This document shows, in pieces, positions 28,297 to 38,390 of a stretch of 51,935 nt of DNA (positions are counted from its first letter, which is position 1; each line of letters begins with the position of its first letter). Made by a program: the position numbers and the translations under genes. Below the pieces are notes generated by a model. It worked only from the letters and a program-made list of their open reading frames with translations, made no database searches and had not been told where the DNA came from. The stretch spans positions 1-51,935 of IMG/VR virus record IMGVR_UViG_3300024344_000021; one strand, written 5' to 3'. This stretch comes from a virus.

Positions 28297-29579
28297 TGTC
28301 CTGCTATCATTCTCCTGTTTTCTCTTTCAGTTAAAATTTCTTGGTAGCCTTTTTCATCAAGATGGGTTACTGCTATCCAAGCATGAGTCATTTCATCTCC
28401 TGTTCTGCTGCCTCCATACACCCACTGATCTGCATCAGGGTTGTTAGGATTATCTTCAGTGTTGTCATACCACTGTTTAAGAACTAGTACTGCTCCTGTT
28501 GGTATCAGAGGTGCAAAGTCTGGATCGTATATGTGGCTATGATGCCAAGTTGCACTCCAGTTAGATACCTGACTAATCTGTTCTGTCACCCCAGTATCAG
28601 GGTAAAAGATTTCAAAGCTTGCTGCATTCATTCTAAGGTGTCCGTGAGGTTGCCATGAATCAATGCGAACAGGGTGATCAAAGGAGTGGAATCCTTGAGT
28701 CATGTGATAACCATGAGGAGGAATAACAATATCATCTTGATCGCTTATCCTGTAAAGCTTGAGGTCTTGAGCATATGTAAGTTCTTTAGATTCCTCTGGC
28801 GAGTATAGCCACAGTCCTATCTCTACAACATTATCTTCAATAATAGTTCCGGGTGCTATAGCTCCTAAACCACCGGGGAACATATGAATGTCCCAAGCTA
28901 TCTCAGAGTTAGCAGGTATAGTACGACAGACACCTTCCGGTACTATCTCGCCCCACTTACCCATAGCATACTCTGTCAGCATCCCATACCTCTCACCATC
29001 AACATTAACGGAGCTATTGGCATGATGCACTACACTCTTAGCATCACCTCTTGGTTTAACTTGAATAGCTTTAATACATCTATCCTCTGTCAATCCACTA
29101 GCTACGTTATGTTTATGCCATAGATCATTACCACTGGCAGGTATATCTATAGGAATAGAAGGGATAACCATAGTAGGCTCTCCAAAGTCTTCGTAGAAGT
29201 TCCACTGGTTAGGGTCTGAGAGATTAGCAGAGGGGGCTATAACGTCAGTATCGCCATACTCTGACCCAGTGTTTACCCATTCTACTATCGTGGCTATATC
29301 GGCCTCTGAGAGCCTCCAATCACCATGTAATTCCTGTATCCCTATACCCTGATCGTAAGCATATGGAGGCATCTCTCTGTTAGCTACCTTCATCTGTATC
29401 AAAGGACTCCACGGTCTAACTTGTTCATAGGTTTCAAACTGCATTGGGCCTATACCACCATCACGATGACAGACTACACAGTTGTTATTGATTATTTCAG
29501 CAACATCATCTACATAAGTAGGCACTCCATGAGCCATAGAACTTAGTAGTAATGTTCCGCTTAGTAGTAAATTTTTCAT
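28293..29579 (-). CDS. secreted cytochrome c / copper type II monooxygenase-like fusion
   Basis: A 428-residue exported protein. Signal peptide about 1-18 (MKNLLLSGTLLLSSMAHG). A cytochrome c domain has the heme site CVVCH at 34-38 and a probable axial Met70 (REMPPY). The larger part matches ascorbate-dependent copper type II monooxygenases (PHM/DBH-like): paired His185-His186 (VVHHANSS), His232 (IHMF), His312-x-His314 (PHGHLRM) and Met397 in GDEM, the expected ligands of the CuH and CuM sites. Cys168 and Cys218 may form a disulfide. Bacterial proteins with this fusion exist but their substrate is unknown. It sits among lysis and virion genes, just after the endolysin, as a likely auxiliary metabolic gene acting in the periplasm. 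Confidence 0.88.
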   Translation of the reverse strand: MKNLLLSGTLLLSSMAHGVPTYVDDVAEIINNNCVVCHRDGGIGPMQFETYEQVRPWSPLIQMKVANREMPPYAYDQGIGIQELHGDWRLSEADIATIVEWVNTGSEYGDTDVIAPSANLSDPNQWNFYEDFGEPTMVIPSIPIDIPASGNDLWHKHNVASGLTEDRCIKAIQVKPRGDAKSVVHHANSSVNVDGERYGMLTEYAMGKWGEIVPEGVCRTIPANSEIAWDIHMFPGGLGAIAPGTIIEDNVVEIGLWLYSPEESKELTYAQDLKLYRISDQDDIVIPPHGYHMTQGFHSFDHPVRIDSWQPHGHLRMNAASFEIFYPDTGVTEQISQVSNWSATWHHSHIYDPDFAPLIPTGAVLVLKQWYDNTEDNPNNPDADQWVYGGSRTGDEMTHAWIAVTHLDEKGYQEILTERENRRMIAGQ

Positions 29580-29580
29580 A

Positions 29581-29949
29581 TTAGTAACTCCATACTGTCG
29601 GCCTCGGCCTTTCTGGTGAATTTTCTATATCATCTAAATGTATAAATCTACCGCTACTACCTTTCTGATTTATTCCTATACCCGTAAACCCTGCTTCCGT
29701 AGCAGCGTCTAAAAGCATATGAGCCTTCTCTCCACGCACACCTATATCTATTGCGTGTCCTGTAGAGTGTGCTCCTGCCTTACTCTTACGAGCTTCTATG
29801 GGGTGATCTGGACAACGGTAAGCACTGTTCACAGGGAAAGGGAACCCCAACTGTTCTCTGAGTGCTTCTATCCTAGCCATAAAGTTTGGGTCCATACCAC
29901 TCTTACCACAGTGAGAGCATTTCAGTTCATCTTCTGTGAAGTATTTCAT
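29581..29949 (-). CDS. endolysin, peptidase M15-type
   Basis: A 122-residue peptidase of the D-Ala-D-Ala carboxypeptidase / M15 kind. Key motifs: SAYRCPDHP, AHSTGHAIDI (zinc His and Asp in H-x(6)-D) and RFIHLDD (second His). Cys11 and Cys14 form a CSHC pair near the N-terminus. It would cut peptidoglycan cross-links at lysis. There is no signal peptide, so it needs the holin; it overlaps the large upstream gene by 4 bases. Confidence 0.9.
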   Translation of the reverse strand: MKYFTEDELKCSHCGKSGMDPNFMARIEALREQLGFPFPVNSAYRCPDHPIEARKSKAGAHSTGHAIDIGVRGEKAHMLLDAATEAGFTGIGINQKGSSGRFIHLDDIENSPERPRPTVWSY

Positions 29950-32552
29950 CTCTCTTCTTTCCTCATAATATCATATGGATTAAGAATTACATCTCTACCA
30001 AATATTAATCTTTCTCCACGTTGTAATTTATCTTGAGTTCTTTGTACAGCTTTGGCTAACTCCATATCAAACTCTGTTCTACTTAAACCTTTTGATCTTT
30101 GAATAATACCAAATTGATTATTATAAGCATCTTTAGCCTGTGTTCTCCAATCTCTACCCTGTAAGGCTTCTTTAGTTCCTTGATAAAGTTCTTTAAGTTG
30201 ACCACCTACAGCAGCTACAGGATTACTTCCAGTTTCATAACCAAATAAAGAATGATTAACTGTATCAAATAATTCTTCGTTTCCTGATAATCCTATTTGA
30301 TCTCGATTAGATTTTAAATTTCTAAGTTGATCCGTAGTAATAGGTTTACCTTGGTGCATCCAAGTAACTTCTCTGTTAGGGTCTATTTGTTTAGTTAAGT
30401 CTGTTGCGTCTGCTGATATTCTTAATTGTTTTTCATCATCAAATCCTAATAACTTAGCACCTTTTTTTATACCTCTTTCAATAGCTCCTAATACACCACC
30501 TTCAGCCCTACGAGTTCTTCCAAGACTTCGTAGTACTCTGCCTCCGGTTGCATAGGGGTATAAAGATCTATCAGCATAAGTAGCTTTCTTAGCCAGTACT
30601 AGTGGCCCCACCTGTATTACTTCTTCTGCTGTAGCTACTGGCTGTCCTGTAACCCTGTCGTAAAAGAATGAATGCCTTCTAGGATCAAAGCCTACCTGTA
30701 TCCACTCGTCACTATCTAGGGCTTCAACCGCAGCATCATAGTTTTGTTTAGCATTTCTATCAATATATTTACCCATCATCTGAGCAAAAGGAGATTTTGG
30801 TTTACCTTCCATAACTCCTTGAGCCAACTCAGCAGTTGAGTATTTTTTTGAAACACTCTTCGTAAAATCAACATCTCTTATTGCAGCAGTAGATTGATGT
30901 CCCTTCGGTTTTCCATTAACGTGTATTGTAGGAACCCATGCAGAGTTTTCTTTTCTTAAATATGCAGGAATGTCCAATCTCAGCCCTACTTCTTGCCCTT
31001 CCTCAAATGGAGTGTTAAGATTTTTTCGTTTAGGTTCAGCCAATGCGGTAAACATTGCTTCATCTGTTTCTGGAATAGGTACATTCTCGTATGGATAAAC
31101 AGTATTGTTTACTATCTTATCATATTCATCAGATGTAATAGTACCTGCTTTTAAATCGTCATACGCTTTTTGTACTTCAGGAATAGTTTCTTTTAATGTT
31201 CTTGGTTGTCTCATAAAAGGGGCATCAGCAGCTTGTCTAGGGGCAGGAACAAAGTCAGTAGCAAACTGATCTTCTTTGAAAAGTATATAAGAGTTACCAC
31301 CCGCCTGACGTTCAGAAACTCTTGTAAGCTCTCCTAGATTCCTGTACTGAATACTATCAAACCCCAAGTCCTCTAGCATATTTCTAGTTACTATGTTAAT
31401 GTTGTGATCGTAAGCAGCATTCAAAAGCTTTCCTGAGTTCATATCCTTCTTACGAATAATAGAATCTATTTGTGCAGAAGCATCATCTACTATCTGAGTA
31501 AACTGTGCGTCAGGTAATTTTACTTGTTTGTTCAAAGCATCTACAAAAGTCTGTGCTTGTTCTGCTAGTTTAAGATTACCAGAAGGATCAGAACCACCAA
31601 GAAACTTAGCAGGGTTCCAGTTAATCATATCAGTATCTAACACTAAAGGATTCTTTACGTTTATAAATCCCTGCTGTAATGAAGGCTCTACACCTATAGG
31701 AACGCTTTCGTTTAACTCCTTAACAATGAAATCCATAACTTCATCAGGGACTCCTTCTTCTACTACAGCTACCCTTGCCTGTGATTCAGTCATTCCATCA
31801 TCCATATACTTAGCAATAGCTACTCGCTCTATCATGTTTTCAGCAGTAGGGTGTGTGCCTCGCATTAAGATAGTTTCAGACTGACCTTTAGTACCTATGT
31901 GCATACCTAACTCTCTTGGTATACGGGCCGACAAAGGATTATCATATCTAGTCTCTGAAAAAAACCTACCATTATATTGTGGCTTCTGCTCTACAGAGCC
32001 TTGTAAAAATTCTTCTTTGCTTACACTTGATGGCACTGGAGGTCTATCAGAAACTTTAGGAATATCGTCAACGTATCTTTGAACTAAGTCTAGGTCATCT
32101 TCAGGTATCGCATTAAACTCATCGTCTAATTCTTTTGCTAGTCTATCTTCTGCTGACCTTCTAGCCTCAAAGTATCTGTTGTCTGGTTGTTGATACTCAA
32201 TATTATTATCTGCATTATCTTTACTAACTCTAGTAACACTATAGTCAGGAGAGTTAGGGTCTACAAAATTTTCTGGCTCTCTGTATCTAAAGTCTCTAAG
32301 AGTTTCCCTAGTTCCATCGTCTGCATTAAACCTTGTAGTAGGTCTAGTGTCCTCAACAATATCATCTACACCCCTTGATAGCCTTTTGATAATAGCAATC
32401 AAACCTCCGGCTGCAAAACCAAACCTGTCCTCTTCATCTATAAAGGCTTCTCCGGCCTGTACATCGTAAGGCATACCTGTCATCTTGTCTATGCGCTCGT
32501 CTGGTTCTTCAGGAGCCTTCGGTACATTAACCTGTTCGTAATACTCTTTCAC
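29946..32552 (-). CDS. large internal virion / polyvalent-type protein
   Basis: An 868-residue protein of unknown enzyme class. It has an acidic N-terminus with GFAAGGLIAIIKRLSRGVDD, many charged helical segments, a QVGFDPRRHSFFYDRVTG block near residues 620-640 that I recall from the large polyvalent proteins injected by phages and mobile elements, and further GG motifs (YATGGRV, RAEGGVL). Together with the neighbours at 32552-42671 it forms a run of big late proteins, which in podoviruses are usually ejected with the DNA. Function is inferred from this context. Confidence 0.6.
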   Translation of the reverse strand: MKEYYEQVNVPKAPEEPDERIDKMTGMPYDVQAGEAFIDEEDRFGFAAGGLIAIIKRLSRGVDDIVEDTRPTTRFNADDGTRETLRDFRYREPENFVDPNSPDYSVTRVSKDNADNNIEYQQPDNRYFEARRSAEDRLAKELDDEFNAIPEDDLDLVQRYVDDIPKVSDRPPVPSSVSKEEFLQGSVEQKPQYNGRFFSETRYDNPLSARIPRELGMHIGTKGQSETILMRGTHPTAENMIERVAIAKYMDDGMTESQARVAVVEEGVPDEVMDFIVKELNESVPIGVEPSLQQGFINVKNPLVLDTDMINWNPAKFLGGSDPSGNLKLAEQAQTFVDALNKQVKLPDAQFTQIVDDASAQIDSIIRKKDMNSGKLLNAAYDHNINIVTRNMLEDLGFDSIQYRNLGELTRVSERQAGGNSYILFKEDQFATDFVPAPRQAADAPFMRQPRTLKETIPEVQKAYDDLKAGTITSDEYDKIVNNTVYPYENVPIPETDEAMFTALAEPKRKNLNTPFEEGQEVGLRLDIPAYLRKENSAWVPTIHVNGKPKGHQSTAAIRDVDFTKSVSKKYSTAELAQGVMEGKPKSPFAQMMGKYIDRNAKQNYDAAVEALDSDEWIQVGFDPRRHSFFYDRVTGQPVATAEEVIQVGPLVLAKKATYADRSLYPYATGGRVLRSLGRTRRAEGGVLGAIERGIKKGAKLLGFDDEKQLRISADATDLTKQIDPNREVTWMHQGKPITTDQLRNLKSNRDQIGLSGNEELFDTVNHSLFGYETGSNPVAAVGGQLKELYQGTKEALQGRDWRTQAKDAYNNQFGIIQRSKGLSRTEFDMELAKAVQRTQDKLQRGERLIFGRDVILNPYDIMRKEER

Positions 32553-35500
32553 TAGTCTTCCTCATCAGGTGTGTTTAGTAATGTCCTACTCATGTCAGAA
32601 TAAATTTTTTCAAGTTCTCTTTCTATTGCATCATATTCTTTAATAGTTCCTTTTTTTGGAGTATCGCCTACTTCAGAAGCAATCTCTCGTAAGAATGGAA
32701 TATTAATATCTTCAGGAATAAATCTACCTTTTAATAATTCTCTGGAGTCATCTCTACTTATTCCTAAATCTTGTAATTGATTTAATATTTCTCTATCACT
32801 TCTAAAATACTGAGAAGCTTGTAGATTACGATATAATTCTTTTTGAATTTCATATCTTGATCGTTGTCTATCTTTATACTGTTGCGTAAGAGTTCCAAAA
32901 CTTTCTCTGTAGTTTGGTTCTGTTTCTGTAAGACTAGACATTTTATTTCTGTAATCAATTATTTTAAAATTAAGTTGTTGTTCTGGATCAAACTCTGTCC
33001 ATCTAACTCCTGTTGCTAAAGCTTTAACTTCATTACCTAAATCATAAAGAGGTTTTCCAGTATACGGATTACGTTCTTCATCTGCTGCAAGTATCATTCT
33101 TTCAGCACTCTCAAGTGTTCCCGGCAAAAGATTATCTAACAAATGATAACCTACATCTCCTACTTTATCTAAGCTAGTAGCATTAGGAGAAAACAAAACT
33201 TTTCCATCTGGAGTTCTACCATTAGGATTATTTACAGCAAAGTATATATCAGTTACAGTTTTAGTAAAAATTTCTTCTGACACAAAAGGAGCAAGTAAAG
33301 GTTTTGCTCCTTCTACTATCATATTAAATCCTGTTTCAATTACATCTTTATCTTCCATTCTTCCTTTTTGTAATTCTCGATAAGCAGAAATTATAGGTTC
33401 TTTTACTGTGTTATAAGCATCTAAATACTTTGTATCAGTTACATAAATTTTTCCTGTATCTTCATCTTGCCTCCATAACCTTACATTCTCAGAGCCACTC
33501 CACGGAGTTTCTGAAAGAACTGTAGCTGATTTACGTTGATCATCTGACCAACCTAATGAAGATGCCGTTATTTCCCCTGCTGCATCAAAGCCTATTGCGG
33601 TAGCAGATAAACCTATGCCGCGCATAACTCCTCTTCCTGCTAAAACTTTATTACCTGATCCAATTTCTTTAGCAGTTTGTCTAAATATATTATATGTAGT
33701 TCTTAGTATTTCGGCAGGAAAAGAAACAAACGAACCTATAGGTAAGTTTCTCAAAGCTTTAATGCCCGGAGGAACTCTGTCATAGTTTGGCATAGTGTTT
33801 TTTACTATGTCGGCTGCTTCTAATTCTAAAGATTCTAATTTTCTGCTGCTACCATACGCTCTCTTTAACCAATTTAATTCGCTATTAAAAGAATTAATTT
33901 TAAAAAGATCATCAGTGCCTATATAAAGTTTTTCAGCACCTCTAGAAACTTTATTAGAAAATCCTGCCATAAAATTATCTACACTAGTAGCATCAATACC
34001 TTCATTTATTAATGCTCTAAAATCACCTACTCTAACATTAGTATTTATTATTCCAAGATTTAAATACTTTTCATGCAACTCATTTAATGCTTTATCACCA
34101 CTTAATTTTGCTTCTTGACCTAAAACTCTTAAATTATTTATAGCACTTTTTTCTGACATAACCCCTAAAGAAAAAGGATTCAAACCATTTGCTAAACCAA
34201 ACTGCACTCCACCTAAAAAGTTTCTCATGTGGGTTGTCCAGTTAAAAACTGTAGCTGCTCTATTTGCAAAAGATTTAATAGATAAGAAATTTTTATAAAA
34301 ACTATTAGCTACATCAGGATCACCAAACATAGAAATTTCTTTTTCCATAATAACTTTTTCCATGTTCTCAGTAGTCCACTTACCATCTAATTTTTTACTA
34401 CCTGTATTTTTTAGTTGAACTAACCCATCCATACCTTCAGGTATATCTTTAAAAAGCCAACCTTGTTTATTTCCTATTTTATTCATGTCATCTAAAAATC
34501 TAGCTCTTTCATAAAACTTAGACATTTTATCTACAGAAATAATAAGAGCATCTTCAGGACTTTTAACTTCTCCTAATAGTTCTCTTATGGGTTGTCCTAT
34601 ATCTTTTCTTTGTCTAAATATTTTAGATTGTATACCCTTTACTACATCAAATTTCTTTTGAGCCATAATACTTCTAACAATAGAAGCTGCTCTATCATCT
34701 AAATTTGTTTTTACTTTATAAGTTTTACCTTTCTTTAACGCTTCATCAAGACGAAATGCTTCATTTTCTTGAAGTATTTTTAACATATGTTGTTCTGCTT
34801 TAGCTATAACTTGAGCAGTAGGAATAAATTCTTTGTCTTCAAATTGCCTGTAAGACCTTCTTAAATAATTATTTAAGTTATTATCTATTGTGTCTTTAAT
34901 TTTTTTATTAGGAGCAAATTGTCTTAGCTCTAAACTTAATTCATCTACTAAGTTTCGTGCTTCTACTACACTTTCAGCAACTTCAGTATTTAATTTAAAA
35001 TTAGATGTTAGATAATTAGTAAGTTCCTCACCTTCTAAATTTTTAAAAGCATTTTTATTAGCTTCACTAGTAGAAGTTAAAGCATCATAAACTCTATCTA
35101 TTGTATTTGTATCATCTGTATTTTTTACAGCATTATTTATAGCTTGTTGAAGTCTACCTGAAATATGTTGAGAACGATTCCTATACTTACGAGCAGCCTG
35201 TTGACTTTGTTCAAAAGCATCTTGACCTGCATAAGTATTAAAACCTCTAGACTGAGTAAACTTTTGCCATAGTCCTTTAATAGTACCTTCTTGATTAAAC
35301 ACCTGTGCTTGTTCAGTAGCATCATCTACAACTTTAGAACTTGATAGTGTTGTTGTACCTGTAGGAGTTTCAGCTTTAGTTCGTTTTAAACCTTCTACTG
35401 CTTTGTCTACTATTTCTTCTTTAGATAACTCATCTATATTTTTACCAAGACTTCCTGAAATTACTCCACCAAGACCACCTAAAACTATTTCAAGTGGTAA

Positions 35501-36283
35501 ATTACCAATCAACATTTTAAGTCTTTTTTCTGCATCACTATCATCTTCTTCAGGAGCTTGTAAGTATTCTCCTATTCCTAACAATGCAGAATCAGGTATG
35601 TCTGGAAACAAAGAAGAAATAATACTCCCTTCATTTGGGTTACTAATCCATTGATCAGTGGCTACTCCAGTAGCTATACCTGCTGCTGTATCCGCAGATA
35701 TTTTATATTTTCTAGTTAATTCTCTAAATGCTCTAGGAGAACTAGTAGCTAATCTACGCATCCCATTTAAAATACCTATGCCTCCTGCTACATAACTACT
35801 AAGATTTAATATAGCTCCTCCTGTAGTTTCTGTTCTTGTAGCATAACCATCTCTATCAACTATAGTACTCAACTCTTCTGTTGTAGGATTTACTAAAGAA
35901 CCTATAGCAGAATCATCAGCAGCTTTAGCTCTAGCTGTTCTTACTCTCCCCATACGTTCTCCTATGCTTAAATCATAGAAGTCATCCCCGTATAAATCTT
36001 CGGCTGTTTTATTTATATTTAAAGCGGCATTTGCAGGAACAACTGCTTCAAGAAAATCAGAAGCTTGTCCCACTGTACTTCTGTACACTCTTTTAACATC
36101 TCTCCCAAAACCACCATACTCTTCTGGCTTTTTAGGTTCAACACGATCTTCAAAAACAGTAGGAGGTAATCTATTTGGAGAGTTCATATATTCTTCATAC
36201 TCTTCAAAAGTTCTTATATCAATAGGAACATTATCTCTAGTTTCACCATTTTCAAATGTAACTGTTCTTGTTGGTAAAGGCAT
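32552..36283 (-). CDS. giant internal virion protein (ejection-type)
   Basis: A 1243-residue, mostly helical protein, the largest in the window. It contains Gly-rich hydrophobic patches (LPLEIVLGGLGGVISGSLG near residue 265; GGIGILNGM near 165) and long charged helices, as in the ejected inner-core proteins of podoviruses that cross the host envelope. No enzymatic motif such as a lytic transglycosylase Glu-Ser is obvious to me. It overlaps its downstream neighbour by one base and is followed closely on the other side. Confidence 0.65.
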   Translation of the reverse strand: MPLPTRTVTFENGETRDNVPIDIRTFEEYEEYMNSPNRLPPTVFEDRVEPKKPEEYGGFGRDVKRVYRSTVGQASDFLEAVVPANAALNINKTAEDLYGDDFYDLSIGERMGRVRTARAKAADDSAIGSLVNPTTEELSTIVDRDGYATRTETTGGAILNLSSYVAGGIGILNGMRRLATSSPRAFRELTRKYKISADTAAGIATGVATDQWISNPNEGSIISSLFPDIPDSALLGIGEYLQAPEEDDSDAEKRLKMLIGNLPLEIVLGGLGGVISGSLGKNIDELSKEEIVDKAVEGLKRTKAETPTGTTTLSSSKVVDDATEQAQVFNQEGTIKGLWQKFTQSRGFNTYAGQDAFEQSQQAARKYRNRSQHISGRLQQAINNAVKNTDDTNTIDRVYDALTSTSEANKNAFKNLEGEELTNYLTSNFKLNTEVAESVVEARNLVDELSLELRQFAPNKKIKDTIDNNLNNYLRRSYRQFEDKEFIPTAQVIAKAEQHMLKILQENEAFRLDEALKKGKTYKVKTNLDDRAASIVRSIMAQKKFDVVKGIQSKIFRQRKDIGQPIRELLGEVKSPEDALIISVDKMSKFYERARFLDDMNKIGNKQGWLFKDIPEGMDGLVQLKNTGSKKLDGKWTTENMEKVIMEKEISMFGDPDVANSFYKNFLSIKSFANRAATVFNWTTHMRNFLGGVQFGLANGLNPFSLGVMSEKSAINNLRVLGQEAKLSGDKALNELHEKYLNLGIINTNVRVGDFRALINEGIDATSVDNFMAGFSNKVSRGAEKLYIGTDDLFKINSFNSELNWLKRAYGSSRKLESLELEAADIVKNTMPNYDRVPPGIKALRNLPIGSFVSFPAEILRTTYNIFRQTAKEIGSGNKVLAGRGVMRGIGLSATAIGFDAAGEITASSLGWSDDQRKSATVLSETPWSGSENVRLWRQDEDTGKIYVTDTKYLDAYNTVKEPIISAYRELQKGRMEDKDVIETGFNMIVEGAKPLLAPFVSEEIFTKTVTDIYFAVNNPNGRTPDGKVLFSPNATSLDKVGDVGYHLLDNLLPGTLESAERMILAADEERNPYTGKPLYDLGNEVKALATGVRWTEFDPEQQLNFKIIDYRNKMSSLTETEPNYRESFGTLTQQYKDRQRSRYEIQKELYRNLQASQYFRSDREILNQLQDLGISRDDSRELLKGRFIPEDINIPFLREIASEVGDTPKKGTIKEYDAIERELEKIYSDMSRTLLNTPDEED

Positions 36284-36284
36284 A

Positions 36285-37793
36285 TTATTGTCCTACTTGT
36301 CCTAATGTCTCAAGTCGAAAACGTCCAAAATTAATAAAGCCATCATACATTAGTTTATAATCAAGAGCTTTTTCTGCTAAATCTCTATATGCAAGATAGT
36401 CTTTAGGTTTTTCTAGTTCATCTACAAGTGATGGATCAATAGCTATTCTTTCTACATACTCAGCAGTCGCTTGATATTCTGGTCTACCTATATATTGATC
36501 TATTCCTAATTTTTCTAATTCATCTCTTGCATTAGTTAAGTCTCTACTTTCTCTAGCCAGAGACCTTCCGATTAGTACCCATTCTCTTTGCATCGCTGCC
36601 ATTTCAGGATCAATAATTTTATCTGTATTCTCACCTATCCAATCATTCCATTTTGATAAAACTATATTATACTCTGTTAAATTTTGTACATCACTAGGAA
36701 GAATCCTAGAGCCATCAGCTCTTTTTTGTGTTAGTTTAGGTAAAAACTCTGTAGCAAATACTTTAGCACCTACCATACGCCCACCATCTGTAACAACATT
36801 AAACCCTGCTCTTGCTGAAGCTAACTCTGCTCTTTTTTCAGCAGGAGACATTTGTGGCCCTAACCCCGGAATACCCATAGACTCAGACTTAAATTCGTAT
36901 TCTCCTTTTGTTCCGTCTTCATTAATATCTCTTGTAAGCCTTACTAATTTAACAGAACCGTCTGGTCTATTCACCATCCGTACATCTTCTTCTACATCTA
37001 TTCTTCTAGGAACATACTCATCTATTTCTTTTGCCATGTTTCCATATTCTAGAGCATCTCTAATACTTCTTGAGTTTTCGTACTCTTTATTAAAAGCACT
37101 AAGGGCTGTTGCACTTGTAGAAAAATGATGGTTACGAATATCGTTAAGGGCCATATTTTGTCTTTCTTCTGTAGATGTACCCCCAAACATAGTATTTATT
37201 TTCCTACCTATAGCATCTACTATAGTGGTAGGCGTAGAGTCTTTTAGTTTGTTAGCCATCATAGAATCAAACTGCTCAGAGCTTACTATACTTTCAGCAG
37301 CCGATAAAGATTCTCTATAACCTTTAGCTCTTTCTTCAGCAAGTTCGGTAGCTGCTCCCTTTATAGAACCTATTAATGATTGATTAAGGTTCTCACCCGT
37401 TTGCATATTTCTACCTAATAAATTTATTCCTTCTTCTTGTTGTCTTGCTCTAGCAGCATCCATCATTTCAGACTCAACTGTACCATACACTTGATCATAA
37501 AAATATTCTTCAGGAGATTGACTAGCAGCAGCTATAGCATCTCTTGTTGCAAAAATACTATTAGCTTCACGTACTGCTTTAGAGTGTTGACGCTTTAAAT
37601 TTAAAACTTCTTCTTGATTAAAGAAGTCTTGAGCCTTCTGTTGCAGGTTATCTTCAATAATCCTACCTGCTACTGGCACAGCTATCTGAGCTATAGCAGC
37701 CCTAGTTTGGAATCTCTCTTGTCTCTTACGTTGACGATCCCTTCTTCTTCTACCTTCTCTGACAAGTCGAGTGCCTAGTTCATCAATACTCAT
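36285..37793 (-). CDS. internal virion protein candidate
   Basis: A 502-residue helical protein with a very basic start (RLVREGRRRRDRQRKRQERF) and an Ala-rich second helix (AAIAQIAVPVAGRII). The remainder is charged and coil-forming with no recognised domain. Position in the string of large late proteins between scaffold-free tail and lysis genes points to an inner-core or ejected protein. Confidence 0.55.
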   Translation of the reverse strand: MSIDELGTRLVREGRRRRDRQRKRQERFQTRAAIAQIAVPVAGRIIEDNLQQKAQDFFNQEEVLNLKRQHSKAVREANSIFATRDAIAAASQSPEEYFYDQVYGTVESEMMDAARARQQEEGINLLGRNMQTGENLNQSLIGSIKGAATELAEERAKGYRESLSAAESIVSSEQFDSMMANKLKDSTPTTIVDAIGRKINTMFGGTSTEERQNMALNDIRNHHFSTSATALSAFNKEYENSRSIRDALEYGNMAKEIDEYVPRRIDVEEDVRMVNRPDGSVKLVRLTRDINEDGTKGEYEFKSESMGIPGLGPQMSPAEKRAELASARAGFNVVTDGGRMVGAKVFATEFLPKLTQKRADGSRILPSDVQNLTEYNIVLSKWNDWIGENTDKIIDPEMAAMQREWVLIGRSLARESRDLTNARDELEKLGIDQYIGRPEYQATAEYVERIAIDPSLVDELEKPKDYLAYRDLAEKALDYKLMYDGFINFGRFRLETLGQVGQ

Positions 37794-37795
37794 AT

Positions 37796-38380
37796 CTATG
37801 TCCTTCCTAGTAAGCTGTCTGTTGGTTTCTCTTCTTCGGGTTTAGATAACAAACCAGAAGTAGGAAGCTCCTCAATCTGTTGTTCTATGTCTTGGGGTAT
37901 CATACCCTTTGGTATGTCTTTAGCACCAGACACACTTTGTAACTCTTTTAGTTTCTGCTTATCAACTTCAACATTAAACAATGTAGCTTCATCGTCATCG
38001 TCTTCTTCCTCGCCTCTGTAGACTTTGAAGTCTATGTCGGCTCTCTCAGCTAAAGCCATAAGCATATAGGCAGTAGGTTCTGCAAGAAGCATCATTAGGT
38101 CTGGATTCCATTTACCTTCTGTAAATCCTTTAAACAATATTCCTTGAGTAACATCCATCAAAGGAGTGCCGTCATCTATTACATTCATAATAGAAGTATA
38201 GGCTTCAGGCTCTATCAAACGCCCAAACACATACTGTATACCTTCCTCTAGGTTTGTATACACTGGAGGCTTTTCCCACGGCCACGGGCTATCAGGATCG
38301 CTAGTAAGCCCTTGTCCGGGTATTGGTCTGTTTAATGTAATTGTAGAAGCTACAGGATTATCTATCGTATCTATTGACAT
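37796..38380 (-). CDS. conserved virion-region protein
   Basis: A 194-residue acidic protein. The N-terminal pattern PIPGQGLTSDPDSPWPWEKP followed by a helical LEEGIQYVFGRLIEPEA region recalls a family seen in cyanophages and other marine phages (PGxSLTxxPxxxPWExPP). A Glu/Asp-rich linker (EEEDDDDEA) separates it from a C-terminal tail. Function unknown; probably a minor structural component. Confidence 0.6.
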   Translation of the reverse strand: MSIDTIDNPVASTITLNRPIPGQGLTSDPDSPWPWEKPPVYTNLEEGIQYVFGRLIEPEAYTSIMNVIDDGTPLMDVTQGILFKGFTEGKWNPDLMMLLAEPTAYMLMALAERADIDFKVYRGEEEDDDDEATLFNVEVDKQKLKELQSVSGAKDIPKGMIPQDIEQQIEELPTSGLLSKPEEEKPTDSLLGRT

Positions 38381-38390
38381 TGTTAGCTCC

